Shown: positions 25,122 to 35,378, counted from the first letter of the stretch. The stretch: 64,000 bases of DNA from Cupriavidus metallidurans CH34 (GCF_000196015.1 NC_007973.1:2356001-2420000), one strand, 5' to 3'. Made by a program: numbers and translations. Notes: a model not told the origin generated them from the sequence alone.

Positions 25122-25598
25122 ATGAACCTGATTCTGTGGCGCCACGCCGAGGCGGAAGACCTGCCCGACGTACTGAGCATCTCACGCTCGGCCGACCTTC
25201 AGCGACCATTGACCCGCCGCGGACGCAAGCAGGCCGAATCATCGGCCGCGTGGCTGCGCGCCCGTCTGCCGGCCGACTATCGGGTTGTCTGCAGTCCGGC
25301 GCTGCGTACCCGGGAAACGGCGGCCGCACTGACGGGCAAGGCCGAGATCCTCGATGAGCTCGCCCCAGGGGCGGATGTCGGCGCCGTGCTTGCGGCGATC
25401 GATTGGCCCCAGGGGCACGAATACACCGTCGTCGTGGGACACCAGCCCTGGATCGGCCAACTAGCCAGCCTGCTGCTGGCCGGGCAGGAGATCAACTGGA
25501 GCGTCAAGAAGAGCGGCATCTGGTGGCTGACTGCCCGCACCCGCGAAAGCGAAGCGCAGGTCGTGTTGCGCGCGGTGATCCCGCCCGATCTCCTCTAG
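25122..25598 (+). CDS. sixA: SixA-type phosphohistidine phosphatase
   Basis: This 158-residue histidine-phosphatase (RHG family) protein has the catalytic motif LWRHAEAED at the N-terminus, the second arginine region (SPALRTRETA) and the distal histidine in VVVGHQPWIG. It is the size of SixA, which removes phosphate from phosphohistidine on sensor or phosphotransfer proteins. It is followed by olsB in the same direction after a gap of about 250 bases. Confidence 0.88.
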   Translation: MNLILWRHAEAEDLPDVLSISRSADLQRPLTRRGRKQAESSAAWLRARLPADYRVVCSPALRTRETAAALTGKAEILDELAPGADVGAVLAAIDWPQGHEYTVVVGHQPWIGQLASLLLAGQEINWSVKKSGIWWLTARTRESEAQVVLRAVIPPDLL

Positions 25599-25844
25599 CA
25601 CCCACTCCAATTCCGACACCCGCAACTGAACAGTTGCTTGTCACGTCTTCCATCTGGACGCTCACATTTCGGATATCGGCGATAGCCGCGAAACGGCTCC
25701 TCACCTAAGGTTGGGGCCTCAGCAATCAATGTACCGCGCGCAGGCGCGTGGCCGTCACTGAAGCGTCACCATCAATTCACGGCGCTGTCACCCGGCATCT
25801 CTACATTGTTTCAAAGCCGTTTCGTCACCGAAAGGACACACCTG

Positions 25845-26696
25845 ATGCGAGACCTTCCGACGCCTACCCAGCCGCTCTTCGACTCCTTGCCCACTGGCCT
25901 GACCGGCCAGTCGGCGCGGAGGCGTCTTCCTCGTCAGCCAGCACAACGCCAAACCGAAGCACAAGTTGCAACGCCTGCTTTCAGCGTGGCGTGGGCGCGT
26001 CACCAGGACGAAGTAGCCGAAGCCCAGCGCCTACGCTACAAGGTCTTTGCCGAGGAAATGGGCGCGCGACTGCAATCGTCGGCCACTGAAACCGATGTCG
26101 ACATGTTCGACGCCTACTGCGACCACCTGATCGTTCGTGATCAGGAGACGCTGAGGGTGGTGGGCACCTATCGCGTGCTGCCACCGCATCAGGCCAAGCG
26201 CATCGGCTGCCTGTATGCCGAATCGGAGTTCGATCTGGTTCGTCTCTCGCACCTGCGCCCCAAGATGCTCGAACTGGGCCGCTCCTGCGTGCACCGCGAC
26301 TATCGCTCGGGCAGCGTCATCATGGCGCTGTGGGGCGGGCTCGGCGAGTACCTGCAACGCTACAACCTCGAAACCATGCTGGGCTGCGCCAGCGTGCCGA
26401 TGAGCGATGGCGGCCACTACGCTGCGAGCCTCTATCGCCTGTTCGCGGAAAAATCGCTGGCGCCGATCGAGTACCACGCCTTCCCGCGGGTACCGCTGCC
26501 GGTGGAAGACCTGAACCAGACGCTGGACGTCGAACCGCCAGCGCTGATCAAGGGTTACCTGCGCCTGGGCGCGAAGATCTGTGGCCTGCCCGCCTGGGAT
26601 CCCGATTTCAACGTGGCCGATTTCCTGACGCTGTTGCGCGTGCGCGACATGAATCCGCGTTATGCACGCCATTTCCTGGGCCTGAATCGCGACTGA
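25845..26696 (+). CDS. olsB: L-ornithine N(alpha)-acyltransferase (OlsB-like, GNAT fold)
   Basis: This 283-residue protein starts at ATG 25845, eight bases after AAAGGA; an upstream start would add 13 residues. It has the GNAT-like fold shared by OlsB and so-called hemolysin-like acyltransferases: AEAQRLRYKVFAEEMGA, the DHLIVRD core, VVGTYRVLPP, LELGRSCVHRDYRSGSVIMA and the later GCASVPM. It transfers a 3-hydroxyacyl group from ACP to ornithine in the first step of ornithine-lipid synthesis, which replaces phospholipids under phosphate limitation. Its location next to the ppx-ppk-pho-pst block fits that role. Confidence 0.85.
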   Translation: MRDLPTPTQPLFDSLPTGLTGQSARRRLPRQPAQRQTEAQVATPAFSVAWARHQDEVAEAQRLRYKVFAEEMGARLQSSATETDVDMFDAYCDHLIVRDQETLRVVGTYRVLPPHQAKRIGCLYAESEFDLVRLSHLRPKMLELGRSCVHRDYRSGSVIMALWGGLGEYLQRYNLETMLGCASVPMSDGGHYAASLYRLFAEKSLAPIEYHAFPRVPLPVEDLNQTLDVEPPALIKGYLRLGAKICGLPAWDPDFNVADFLTLLRVRDMNPRYARHFLGLNRD

Positions 26697-26734
26697 TCCC
26701 AGGTCGGCTCGGCAGATCCTCTGACCTGGCAAAC

Positions 26735-26764
26735 AAAACGGCGACTCCCTGGAGTCGCCGTTTT
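26735..26764. terminator. bidirectional terminator between olsB and ppx
   Basis: AAAACGGCGACTCC and GGAGTCGCCGTTTT form a near-perfect stem with T-runs on both strands, serving the convergent olsB and ppx genes. Confidence 0.92.
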
Positions 26765-26818
26765 GCATCGCAGGCCACGTCAATCTGAGGCCCGAGATGG
26801 CTCCCAGTCAGACGCACC

Positions 26819-28351
26819 TTAGACGTAGACCACCTTGTACCGCTTGCCGATGCGCTCCCACTCATCCGCCTCCTGCGCCAGGCTGTATTCGACGAGCGGA
26901 TTCATGTCGATCCACGACTTCGGCAATCGTACTTCAAACCCTTCGTCGAGTTCGTCGGAGCGCTGGCCAACCTGAATCTCGGGCAGCTTCACATCGGCAC
27001 GCCGACGGCACAACACGAAAGCGAGTCGAAGGCTGAACAGCATGCGCCAGTCGAGAAACTTTCCGCTGCCCGAGAGCTTGCTGAGCTTGCTCGCGTGTCC
27101 GAGCAGCAGCGTGGCAAGACGCGCCTGATCGGTCTTCGAGAACCCCGGCATGTCAGCATGCGTCGCGATGTAGGCCGAGTGCTTGTGATAGCCGCTGTGC
27201 GAGATCGTCATGCCGATCTCGTGCAGGCTTGCAGCCCAGCCCAGCAGTGCCAGGTTATCGGAGCGGCGTTCGTTGGGCGGATCGGGAAACTGCGAAAGCA
27301 GGTCTCGTGCGGCCACCCCTACCCGGCCCGCTTGCGCGCGATCGACACCGTAGCGGCGCATGAACTGATCCACGGTGACCGTGCGCATATCCTCGTGATG
27401 ACTGCGGCCGAGCAGGTCGTACAACACACCGAGCCGCAACGCGCCATCGGTCACGTCCATGCGGTCGAGATCGAGCTCCGCGAACACGCCAAGCATGATC
27501 GACAATCCGCCAGGTAGCACGGGAATACGGTCTGCCTTGAGGCCGGCGAGCTTCACGCGGTTGGCGTTCTCGGCCTTAACCAGCGCGCGCTTTAGCCGCT
27601 CCAGACCTTCACGCGTGATGCCATGCTCGGACGCACTGTCGTTCATGCCGTTCAGCTCGATCAGCTCGGCCAACGCCCGCGCCGTGCCTGACGAGCCCAC
27701 CGCCTGCTGCCAGCCTGCGGCCCGATACTGGCGGACCAGCACCTGGATCTCGCGACGCGCGGCAAGCTCGGCCTGCTTCATTGCGTATTCATCGACGTTG
27801 CCGCTTGGAAAGAACTGGCGGCTGTGAGACACGCAACCGATGTAGAGACTTTCCATCAACTTCGACTGGTAGCCGCTACCGATGATGAACTCGGTGGAGC
27901 CGCCGCCGATATCGACGACGAGCCGGTTGCCCTGGCAGGCGGGTGCGTCGTGCGAGGCGCCCAGGTAGATCAGTCGCGCCTCTTCCCGGCCGGCAATGAC
28001 TTCGATGGGGAACCCAAGCGCCGCCTCGGCCTCGATCAGGAATTCAGAGGCATTCTTGGCCACGCGCAGCGTATTCGTCGCCACGGCGCGTACCTGGTCG
28101 GGAGAGAAGTCACGCAGGCGGTCACCGAAGCGTCGCAGGGCCTCGATACCGCGGCGGCGGGCCGGCTGATCCAGATACTTGTCGGGGGTCAGGCCGGCGG
28201 CCAGGCGAACCGGCTCACGGAGTGCGTCGACCTGGAAGATCTGGCTGGCGGGGCCGGAAGCCGTGGGGGTTTCATCCACCCGCCCAATCATCAGGCGGAA
28301 GCTGTTGGAGCCCATGTCGACGGCGGCCAGCAAGCGGGGAGTCTGTGTCAT
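26819..28351 (-). CDS. ppx: exopolyphosphatase (Ppx/GppA family)
   Basis: This is 510 residues from the ATG at 28351 (a TTG four codons earlier is possible). The N-terminal actin-like nucleotide fold shows LLAAVDMGSNSFRLMIG, the second phosphate loop LVVDIGGGSTEFIIG and VGSSGTARALAEL. The C-terminal helical domain of about 170 residues is HD-like (LHEIGMTISHSGYHKHSAYI). It hydrolyses terminal phosphates from polyphosphate, opposing the divergent ppk. GppA-type (p)ppGpp hydrolysis is possible in the same fold. Confidence 0.93.
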   Translation of the reverse strand: MTQTPRLLAAVDMGSNSFRLMIGRVDETPTASGPASQIFQVDALREPVRLAAGLTPDKYLDQPARRRGIEALRRFGDRLRDFSPDQVRAVATNTLRVAKNASEFLIEAEAALGFPIEVIAGREEARLIYLGASHDAPACQGNRLVVDIGGGSTEFIIGSGYQSKLMESLYIGCVSHSRQFFPSGNVDEYAMKQAELAARREIQVLVRQYRAAGWQQAVGSSGTARALAELIELNGMNDSASEHGITREGLERLKRALVKAENANRVKLAGLKADRIPVLPGGLSIMLGVFAELDLDRMDVTDGALRLGVLYDLLGRSHHEDMRTVTVDQFMRRYGVDRAQAGRVGVAARDLLSQFPDPPNERRSDNLALLGWAASLHEIGMTISHSGYHKHSAYIATHADMPGFSKTDQARLATLLLGHASKLSKLSGSGKFLDWRMLFSLRLAFVLCRRRADVKLPEIQVGQRSDELDEGFEVRLPKSWIDMNPLVEYSLAQEADEWERIGKRYKVVYV

Positions 28352-28423
28352 TGCGTCTGTCAAGCGCGAGCTAGGCTCTGGTGAGCCAAACTCGTAAGAT
28401 TATGTCGTAGCCATGTCCGCATC

Positions 28424-28455
28424 ATGACAAAATCAAAGTGTCATTAAACTGACAC
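28424..28455 (+). promoter_or_regulatory. Pho-box-like site between ppx and ppk
   Basis: GTGTCAT-TAAA-CTGACAC (28438-28455) resembles two PhoB half-sites (consensus CTGTCAT) with a 4-base spacer, with a mismatch in the second. It is also an inverted repeat of GTGTCA/TGACAC. A further ATGACA half lies at 28424-28429. Its position suits PhoB control of ppk and perhaps ppx under phosphate limitation. Confidence 0.6.
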
Positions 28456-28500
28456 GATTCTATGAAAAAGTCGCCACATCGCCAAAATAAGGTCATAGAC

Positions 28501-30582
28501 ATGTCGACGACGCCGCCCGGCACGCTTCTCAATCGCGAGTTGGGCATTCTGGAGTTCAATGCGCGCGTACTCGCGCAGGCCGCCGACCCTAATGTTCCCC
28601 TGCTGGAAAGGCTGAAGTTCATCTGTATCGTATCCAGCAACCTGGACGAATTCTTTGAGATCCGGATGGCGGGTCTGAAGGAACAGATGCGGGAAAACGC
28701 ATCGGGCCTCACGCCCGACGGTCTCTCATTCCTGCAAACCTACCAGCTTGTCACCGAGCGCACCCAGCGACTGGTTGCCTCGCAGTATGACATGCTGCAG
28801 AACGTGATTTTCCCCGCGCTGGAGCAGGAAGGTGTGTTCTTCCACCTGACCAGCACCTGGACCGAGCAGCAGCGCGCCTGGGCGCGCGATTTCTTCGTGC
28901 GCGAGCTGGGCCCGGTGCTCACGCCCATCGCGCTCGACCCTGCCCACCCGTTCCCGCGCGTGCTCAACAAGAGCTTGAATTTCGTGATCGAACTGTCCGG
29001 CAAGGACGCGTTCGGACGTGATGCCGATCTCGCCATCGTGCAGGCCCCGCGCGCGCTGCCGCGCGTGGTGCGCATGCCCGAGCAGCTTTCGGGATACCCG
29101 TACGGGTTCGTGATGCTGTCGTCGTTCATGCAGGCATTTGTGCATGAGCTGTTCCCCGCAATCGAGGTAGAAGGCTGCTATCAGTTCCGCGTAACGCGTA
29201 ATTCGGACCTGTTCGTGTCCGAAGACGACATTACCGATCTGCGCGAAGCCCTCCAGGGCGAACTGCCGACACGTCACTTCGGCGATATGGTCCGCCTCGA
29301 AGTGTCGTCCGACACGCCGCCCGCGCTGACGCGCCGGCTGCTGCTCGAGTCTGGCCTGACCGAACAGGATCTGTACCGCGTGAGCGGTCCGGTAAACCTT
29401 GCGCGGTTGATGCAGATTCCCGACATGGTGGACCGCCCTACCCTCAAGTACCCGCCCCATGTCCCGGCAGCGGTCAAGGCACTTCCAGCGGGTTCCAACA
29501 TGTTCGACGTGATCCGTCAGCGCGATGTGCTGCTGCATCATCCGTACGAGAGCTTCTCGTCTGTGCTCGACCTGCTGCAGCTTGCCGCCAACGACCCAAA
29601 CGTCGTGGCGATCAAGCAGACTGTCTACCGGACCGGAAACGAATCTGCGGTGATGGAAGCGCTCATGACCGCCGCCCGCAATGGCAAGGAAGTGACGGTG
29701 GTGGTGGAACTGCTGGCGCGGTTCGACGAGGAAACCAACATCAACTGGGCCGAACGGCTGGAGTCGGTTGGCGCCCACGTCGTGTATGGCGTGGTCGGCC
29801 ACAAGTGCCATGCCAAGATGCTGCTGATCGTGCGCCGCGAGCCGGCCACGCCCAAGGCGAAGCACTTCATGCTGCGCCGCTACGTCCACCTTGGCACCGG
29901 CAACTATCATCCGCGCACGGCCCGGCTGTACACCGACTTCGGGCTGCTGACGGCCGAGGAAAAGATCTGCGAAGACGCGCATCACGTGTTCCAGCTTCTG
30001 ACGGGCACCGCCGGCACGATCCGCCTGAATCACCTGTGGCAGTCGCCGTTCACGATGCACAGCAATCTCGTCGAGCACATCCGTGCCGAGGCCCGCAACG
30101 CACGCGCGGGCAAGCGGGCGCGCATCATCGCGAAGATGAACGCGCTGCTGGAGCCGACGATCATCGAAGAGCTGTACAAGGCATCGCGTTCCGGCGTGAA
30201 GATCGACCTGATCGTGCGCGGCGTTTGCGCGCTTCGCCCAGGAGTGCCAGGGATGTCCGAGAACATTTCGGTACGTTCGATTGTTGGCCGCTTCCTCGAA
30301 CACCATCGCGTCTACTACTTCCATGCCGGTGGTGATGACGTGCTGTATCTGTCGAGCGCTGACTGGATGGACCGCAACCTGTTCCGCCGCGTGGAGGTGG
30401 CCTTCCCGATACTGGATCGCACGCTCAAGGCACGCGTGATCAAGGAAGGCCTGCAGGTGCATCTGCGCGACAACGCCTCGGCGTGGATCATGCAATCGGA
30501 CGGCGAGTATGTGCGCAAGCCATCGCGCGCCAAGGAGCAGCGCGTAAGCCAGGTGGAGTTGCTGGCGCGGTTCGGTACCTGA
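28501..30582 (+). CDS. ppk: polyphosphate kinase 1
   Basis: This is 693 residues from ATG 28501, which has AAGG about eight bases upstream; an earlier ATG at 28462 lacks a site. It is full length for Ppk1. N-terminal domain: LLNRELGILEFNARVLAQA, NLDEFFEIRMAGL. Core: HHPYESFSSVLDLLQLAAND, VAIKQTVYRTG, the phosphohistidine region VGHKCHAKMLLIVRRE, HLGTGNYHPRTARLYTDFGL and RSIVGRFLEHHRVYYF. It makes polyphosphate from ATP. It diverges from ppx across a Pho-box-like site, and a terminator separates it from the convergent phoR. Confidence 0.97.
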   Translation: MSTTPPGTLLNRELGILEFNARVLAQAADPNVPLLERLKFICIVSSNLDEFFEIRMAGLKEQMRENASGLTPDGLSFLQTYQLVTERTQRLVASQYDMLQNVIFPALEQEGVFFHLTSTWTEQQRAWARDFFVRELGPVLTPIALDPAHPFPRVLNKSLNFVIELSGKDAFGRDADLAIVQAPRALPRVVRMPEQLSGYPYGFVMLSSFMQAFVHELFPAIEVEGCYQFRVTRNSDLFVSEDDITDLREALQGELPTRHFGDMVRLEVSSDTPPALTRRLLLESGLTEQDLYRVSGPVNLARLMQIPDMVDRPTLKYPPHVPAAVKALPAGSNMFDVIRQRDVLLHHPYESFSSVLDLLQLAANDPNVVAIKQTVYRTGNESAVMEALMTAARNGKEVTVVVELLARFDEETNINWAERLESVGAHVVYGVVGHKCHAKMLLIVRREPATPKAKHFMLRRYVHLGTGNYHPRTARLYTDFGLLTAEEKICEDAHHVFQLLTGTAGTIRLNHLWQSPFTMHSNLVEHIRAEARNARAGKRARIIAKMNALLEPTIIEELYKASRSGVKIDLIVRGVCALRPGVPGMSENISVRSIVGRFLEHHRVYYFHAGGDDVLYLSSADWMDRNLFRRVEVAFPILDRTLKARVIKEGLQVHLRDNASAWIMQSDGEYVRKPSRAKEQRVSQVELLARFGT

Positions 30583-30600
30583 ACGGCGCACCTTGCAAGC

Positions 30601-30637
30601 AAAAAGGCCGCTTCTCCGATAGGAAGCGGCCTTTTTG
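30601..30637. terminator. bidirectional terminator between ppk and phoR
   Basis: AAAAAGGCCGCTTC pairs with GAAGCGGCCTTTTT around a short loop, giving T-runs on both strands for two convergent genes. Confidence 0.93.
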
Positions 30638-30670
30638 TATTGGATTCGCTGAAGCAGCGTGCGGTTGATG

Positions 30671-32023
30671 TCAGGCGGCGTGGCGCGGGGCATCGCCCAG
30701 TTGCGGCATCGGCTGTGCCGATTCAGGTTCATACCCGCTGCGATCCACCGGGAACACGATGCGGAACGTGCTGCCCCGCCCCACTTCACTGGTCACTCGC
30801 AGATCCGCGTGGTGACGCGACAGGACGTGCTTGACGATAGCCAAGCCCAGCCCCGTGCCGCCGGTATCCCGTGAGCGGCTGCGATCAACGCGATAGAAGC
30901 GCTCGGTCAGGCGCGGGATATGCTCGGGCGCAATCCCCAGCCCCGTATCGCTCACTGAGAACACCGAATGTCCGTCCGTGTACGTCATACGGATGGCAAT
31001 GCGCCCGCCGTCCGGGGTATAGCGCACCGCGTTCGACACCAGATTGCCAAGCGCCGACAGCAGCTCGCCTTCCGAGCCGCGCAGCACCACGGCAGTATCG
31101 ATCTCCGCATGGATGTCGTGGCGCCCTTGGGACAACGCCTCGGCATCATGTACGAGGTGTGCGGCGAGCCCGCCGACGTCCACTGGGTCGAGCGTCGGCG
31201 GCTGGACATCCGATTCCAGCTTGGCCAGCGCCAGAAGATCCTCCACGATATGCTGCATCCGCATCGACTGCACCAGCATCATGTCGATGTAGCGCTTGCG
31301 ATCTTCCTCCGACACCGGCAGGTCGCGAACGGTCTCGAGGAATCCGGTCAGCACGGTCAGCGGCGTCTTCAACTCGTGGGAGACATTGGCGACGAAGTCC
31401 CGCCGCATCGCCTCGGTGTTCTCGACCTTGGTGATGTCCTGCGTCAGCACGAGCTTGCGATTCTCGCCGTAGGGAAGAATCTGTACCGAGGTACTGCTGC
31501 GTTTGTGTTCGCCCATATCGCGCATGATCAGGGGCTCGTCATAGCGTTCGCGCGTCAGGTAGTGCACGAACTCCGGGCGCCGAATCAAGTGCGTGATGCG
31601 CTGACGCACGTCGCGCTTCGCGTTAAGGCCGAAATGCTGCTCGGCCACGTCGTTGCACCATTCAATCTGGTCGGCGTCGTCGAGCATCAGCACGCCATAG
31701 GGTGATGCCTGGATGGCCTGGATAAAGCGGGTATGCTGCTGCTCCACCTGCAACACCTGGGTGCGCCAGCGCTTCACCAGGCGGTGCAGGCGATAGTAGA
31801 CCTCGCCCCACAGACCCAGTGCGCTGGGAATCTCGCCGTATGCGGGCGCATCAAGCACCTTCCAGAGCCGGTTGATCTGGAACAGGTAGTAGCCGAGCAG
31901 CAGAAACAGCGCAATGCAGAGGAACAGCAGACCGGAGACAGGGCCGGCAAAGACGTACAGTCCGGTGGCGACGACCGTCAGGCTGACGAGAATGGCCACG
32001 GAACGGGCCCAGATGACATTCAT
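30671..32023 (-). CDS. phoR: phosphate-regulon sensor kinase PhoR
   Basis: This 450-residue protein has two N-terminal membrane segments (about 8-50). A PAS domain follows (HTRFIQAIQASPYGVLMLDD, then IEWCNDVAEQHFGL), then the H-box FVANVSHELKTPLTVL and an ATPase domain with NLVSNAVRYTPDGG, VSDTGLGI and GGTGLGLAIVKHV. It autophosphorylates and acts on PhoB when phosphate is scarce. It lies 123 bases after phoB at the end of the pst-pho run, which also contains phoU and the transporter that signal to it. Confidence 0.95.
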   Translation of the reverse strand: MNVIWARSVAILVSLTVVATGLYVFAGPVSGLLFLCIALFLLLGYYLFQINRLWKVLDAPAYGEIPSALGLWGEVYYRLHRLVKRWRTQVLQVEQQHTRFIQAIQASPYGVLMLDDADQIEWCNDVAEQHFGLNAKRDVRQRITHLIRRPEFVHYLTRERYDEPLIMRDMGEHKRSSTSVQILPYGENRKLVLTQDITKVENTEAMRRDFVANVSHELKTPLTVLTGFLETVRDLPVSEEDRKRYIDMMLVQSMRMQHIVEDLLALAKLESDVQPPTLDPVDVGGLAAHLVHDAEALSQGRHDIHAEIDTAVVLRGSEGELLSALGNLVSNAVRYTPDGGRIAIRMTYTDGHSVFSVSDTGLGIAPEHIPRLTERFYRVDRSRSRDTGGTGLGLAIVKHVLSRHHADLRVTSEVGRGSTFRIVFPVDRSGYEPESAQPMPQLGDAPRHAA

Positions 32024-32146
32024 GCGAGGGTAGGAAGTTCGAGCGGCGGTCGCATTGCGACGGAGTTTGCCACGAAACAGCCGTGGCCGGCATGGTCCTG
32101 TTCGACCGGACGGGGCCCTCGTCGCACCGCCGCCGGCCGGTTACGC

Positions 32147-32854
32147 TCAGTGGCTTGGCGATCGCGCCAGGCGATAGCCGCTGCCGCGCACGGTTTCGAT
32201 CATGTTGCTGTATCCACCCGGGGTCAGCGCGGCGCGCAGGCGCTTGATGTGTACGTCCACGGTCCGTTCTTCCACGAAAACGTGGTCGCCCCAAACCTGA
32301 TCCAGCAACTGTGAACGACTATGCACACGCTCCGGATGCGTCATCAAGAAGTGCAGCAAACGGAACTCCGTCGGTCCCAGATCCAGCTTGATCGGACCAC
32401 CATCATCCTGGCCGGTAACGCGGTGCGTGGCCGGGTCAAGACGCAGGCCGTTGATCGCCACCACGTCGTCGGTCAGCTGCGGCGCACGGCGGCGCAATAC
32501 CGCCTTGATCCGGGCCAGCAGTTCCTTGGGCGAAAAAGGCTTGGTCACATAGTCGTCCGCGCCAGCTTCCAGGCCCATCACCTTGTCCTGCTCCTCGCTG
32601 CGCGCAGTGAGCATGATGATCGGGATCTGCTTGGTGCGATCGTTGTTGCGCAGCTCCTTGGCGAAGGTGGCACCCGATTTGCCCGGGAGCATCCAGTCCA
32701 GCAGCACGAGATCCGGCAGCACGTCACTCATCAGCGACAGCGCCTGCTCGGCGTTGTATGCGCGGATGGGATAGTGCCCGGCGTGCTGCAGATTGACGGC
32801 AATCAACTCGGCGATTGCCGGTTCGTCTTCGACAACGAGAATACTGCTTGGCAT
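32147..32854 (-). CDS. phoB: phosphate-regulon response regulator PhoB
   Basis: This 235-residue protein has a receiver domain with the acidic pocket (VVEDEPAI), phosphoacceptor aspartate in LVLLDWMLPGKSG, IIMLTARSEE and DYVTKPFSPKELLARI. It joins an OmpR-type winged helix (LGPTEFRLLHFLMTHPERVH, then VWGDHVFVEERTVDVHIKRL). When phosphorylated it binds Pho boxes such as those upstream of pstS and near ppk in this window. It lies between phoU and phoR in the same direction. Confidence 0.96.
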   Translation of the reverse strand: MPSSILVVEDEPAIAELIAVNLQHAGHYPIRAYNAEQALSLMSDVLPDLVLLDWMLPGKSGATFAKELRNNDRTKQIPIIMLTARSEEQDKVMGLEAGADDYVTKPFSPKELLARIKAVLRRRAPQLTDDVVAINGLRLDPATHRVTGQDDGGPIKLDLGPTEFRLLHFLMTHPERVHSRSQLLDQVWGDHVFVEERTVDVHIKRLRAALTPGGYSNMIETVRGSGYRLARSPSH

Positions 32855-32890
32855 GTAATTGTTCTCCGCAAACTCAGTCCGGGCGCGTTA

Positions 32891-33595
32891 TCAGCTTAGC
32901 GCTTCGCGCTCCATGTCCTCGCGCGAGGCATGACGCACGTCCGTGCCCTTTACGATGTAGATGATGAATTCTGCAATATTCTTCGCGTGGTCACCGATAC
33001 GCTCGACGGCCTTGGCGATGAACAGGAAATCCAGCGCCACCGAGATCGTGCGCGGGTCTTCCATCATGTAGGTGATCAACTTGCGCACGAAGGCCCGGAA
33101 TTCCTCGTCGATGGCCTTGTCGTCCTTCACGATGCGCGCGGCGGCCACGGTATCCAGCCGCGCGAAGGCATCCAGTGCCTGGCGCAGCAGCGTGATGGCC
33201 ATCTCGCCGGACAGCTTCACCTCGGCGTAGTTGATCGTGTGGGCCGCGGCATCTTCCATGATGTGCTTGGTCCGCTTGGCGATCTTCTCGGCCTCGTCAC
33301 CCGCGCGCTCGAGATTGGTGATCGTCTTCGAGATCGCCATCACCAGACGCAGGTCACGCGCGGTGGGCTGGCGGCGCGCGATGATGTTGCCGCAATCGGC
33401 ATCGATCTCGACTTCGAGCGCGTTGAGCTGCTGCTCGCGGGTGATGACCTGATCAGCGAGATCGCCGTCGAAGTCGGCCAGCGCGCGCATGGCGAGCTCG
33501 ATCTGGGACTCGACCAGACCACCCATCTGCAGCAATTTGGTGTTGATCGCGTTGAGGTCTGCGTCGAACTGGGTCGACAGGTGCTTATCAGTCAT
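32891..33595 (-). CDS. phoU: phosphate signalling protein PhoU
   Basis: This 234-residue all-helical protein carries two PhoU repeats with the acidic metal-binding helices (for example MAISKTITNLERAGDEAEKI in the first and FIAKAVERIGDHAKNIAEFI in the second). It links the Pst transporter to PhoR and keeps the regulon off when phosphate is plentiful. It lies between pstB and phoB in one run of minus-strand genes. Confidence 0.95.
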   Translation of the reverse strand: MTDKHLSTQFDADLNAINTKLLQMGGLVESQIELAMRALADFDGDLADQVITREQQLNALEVEIDADCGNIIARRQPTARDLRLVMAISKTITNLERAGDEAEKIAKRTKHIMEDAAAHTINYAEVKLSGEMAITLLRQALDAFARLDTVAAARIVKDDKAIDEEFRAFVRKLITYMMEDPRTISVALDFLFIAKAVERIGDHAKNIAEFIIYIVKGTDVRHASREDMEREALS

Positions 33596-33665
33596 GGTGT
33601 TCTCCTGGCCGCTAATCGTATGCTAAGCGTGGATGTTCGAGTCCTGCAATTCAGTCCGGCTTCGA

Positions 33666-34454
33666 TCAACCGAAGCGGCCGGTAATGTAGTCTTCGGTTT
33701 CCTTGCGATGCGGCTTGATGAAGATCTTCTCGGTCTCGCCGAACTCGATCAGCTCGCCCAGATACATGTAGGCGGTGTAGTCCGAGCAGCGTGCAGCCTG
33801 CTGCATGTTGTGCGTCACGATCACGACCGTGTACTCGTCCTTGAGCTCGGCGATCAGTTCTTCGATGCGGCCCGTCGAAATCGGGTCCAGCGCCGAGCAC
33901 GGCTCGTCCAGCAGCAGCACCTCCGGGCGGATCGCAATACCACGCGCAATGCACAGACGTTGCTGCTGGCCACCGGACAGGCCGTATCCGGACTGGTGCA
34001 GCTTGTCCTTGGCCTCGTTCCAGAGCGCTGCCTTGGAGAGCGCCCACTCGACGCGATCATCCATCTCCGAGCGCGATAACTTCTCGAATAAGCGCACGCC
34101 AAAGGCGATATTGTCGTAGATCGACATCGGGAACGGCGTCGGCTTCTGGAACACCATGCCGACCTTGGCGCGCAGCAGCGAAATGTCCTGCTTGCTCGTC
34201 AGCAGATTCTCGCCATCCATGCTGATCTCGCCCTCGGCGCGTTGCTCGGGGTACAGCGCGTACATCTTATTGAACGTACGCAGCAGCGTCGACTTGCCGC
34301 AACCGGACGGACCGATGAAGGCGGTCACCTTCCGATCCGGGATCGACATGTTGATGTTCTTGAGCGCGTGGAACTGGTTGTAATAGAAGTTCAGGTTCCG
34401 AACGTCGATCTTGGCGCGCACGGTATCGGGAATATCGATGACGGTAGAGGTCAT
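33666..34454 (-). CDS. pstB: phosphate ABC transporter ATP-binding protein PstB
   Basis: This 262-residue protein has Walker [11 protein letters not shown]-loop [20 protein letters not shown], signature [16 protein letters not shown], Walker [14 protein letters not shown] and the H-loop TH in [10 protein letters not shown]. The sequence [14 protein letters not shown] is characteristic of PstB. It drives phosphate import through PstC and PstA and lies 21 bases after pstA. Confidence 0.97.
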   Translation of the reverse strand: MTSTVIDIPDTVRAKIDVRNLNFYYNQFHALKNINMSIPDRKVTAFIGPSGCGKSTLLRTFNKMYALYPEQRAEGEISMDGENLLTSKQDISLLRAKVGMVFQKPTPFPMSIYDNIAFGVRLFEKLSRSEMDDRVEWALSKAALWNEAKDKLHQSGYGLSGGQQQRLCIARGIAIRPEVLLLDEPCSALDPISTGRIEELIAELKDEYTVVIVTHNMQQAARCSDYTAYMYLGELIEFGETEKIFIKPHRKETEDYITGRFG

Positions 34455-34475
34455 GCTGATGTCTCGCTTGTATTG

Positions 34476-35378
34476 TTACTTCTTGAAAAGCATGCGCGCG
34501 ATGATGTTCAGCGCAAGCACACCAATCGTAATCAGGAACACGCCGGCCCATGCCAGTTGCTGCCATTCGGTGAACGGGCTCATGGCAAAGCGGAAGATCG
34601 TCACCGGCAGGTTGGCCATCGGCTTGTTCAGGTCGGCGCTCCAGAACTGGTTGGACAGCGCGGTGAACAGTAGCGGCGCGGTTTCGCCAGCGATACGGGC
34701 CACGGCCAGCAGCACACCGGTCACGATGCCCGCGTACGACGACTTGATCGTGATCGACATCACCATCTTCCACTTGGGCGTGCCAAGCGCAACGGCTGCT
34801 TCACGCAGTGCGTTCGGCACCAGGTTCAGCATGTTCTCGGTGGTACGGACCACGATCGGCACCTGCAGCAGTGCCAGCGCGCAGACACCGGCCCAGCCCG
34901 AGAAATGGCCCATGCGGGTCACCACGATGGCATAGACGAACAGGCCGATCACGATCGACGGGGCCGACAGCAGGATGTCGTTGATGAAGCGGATCAAACT
35001 GGCCAGCGGCGACTTCTTGCCATATTCGGCCAGGTAGATGCCGGCCAGGATACCCAGCGGCGTGCCGACCAGCGTGGCCATGCCCACCAGCACGAAGCTG
35101 CCGAAGATGGCGTTGGCCAGACCGCCGCCGGCGGTGTTCGGGGCCGGCGTCATCTGCGTGAACAGGTCGAGCGACAGACCACCGACGCCCAGCGAGATGG
35201 TGGTCCAGAGAATCCATGCCAGCCAGAACAGGCCGAAACCCATCGCGGCCAGCGACGCGGTCAGCGCGTACATGTTCATGCGTCGGCGCGAGCCCTGCAG
35301 GCGCGTGCGCACGGCGTCCGAGTCGGGACGTACGGCGGGGATGGACGAAGTTGACACGGCTTGACTGGCTTGGTTCAT
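34476..35378 (-). CDS. pstA: phosphate ABC transporter permease PstA
   Basis: This 300-residue membrane protein has six hydrophobic segments and the inner-membrane permease loop ([20 protein letters not shown]) that contacts PstB. A cytoplasmic N-terminal tail of about 35 residues precedes the first helix. Its ATG overlaps the pstC stop by four bases (ATGA), so the two permeases are translationally coupled. Confidence 0.96.
   Translation of the reverse strand: MNQASQAVSTSSIPAVRPDSDAVRTRLQGSRRRMNMYALTASLAAMGFGLFWLAWILWTTISLGVGGLSLDLFTQMTPAPNTAGGGLANAIFGSFVLVGMATLVGTPLGILAGIYLAEYGKKSPLASLIRFINDILLSAPSIVIGLFVYAIVVTRMGHFSGWAGVCALALLQVPIVVRTTENMLNLVPNALREAAVALGTPKWKMVMSITIKSSYAGIVTGVLLAVARIAGETAPLLFTALSNQFWSADLNKPMANLPVTIFRFAMSPFTEWQQLAWAGVFLITIGVLALNIIARMLFKK

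Noticed and set aside
28726..30789. 687-codon frame antisense to ppk
   Set aside because: It lies opposite the fully conserved polyphosphate kinase, has the same H/R/Q-rich composition as other shadow frames, and shows no start signal or motif.
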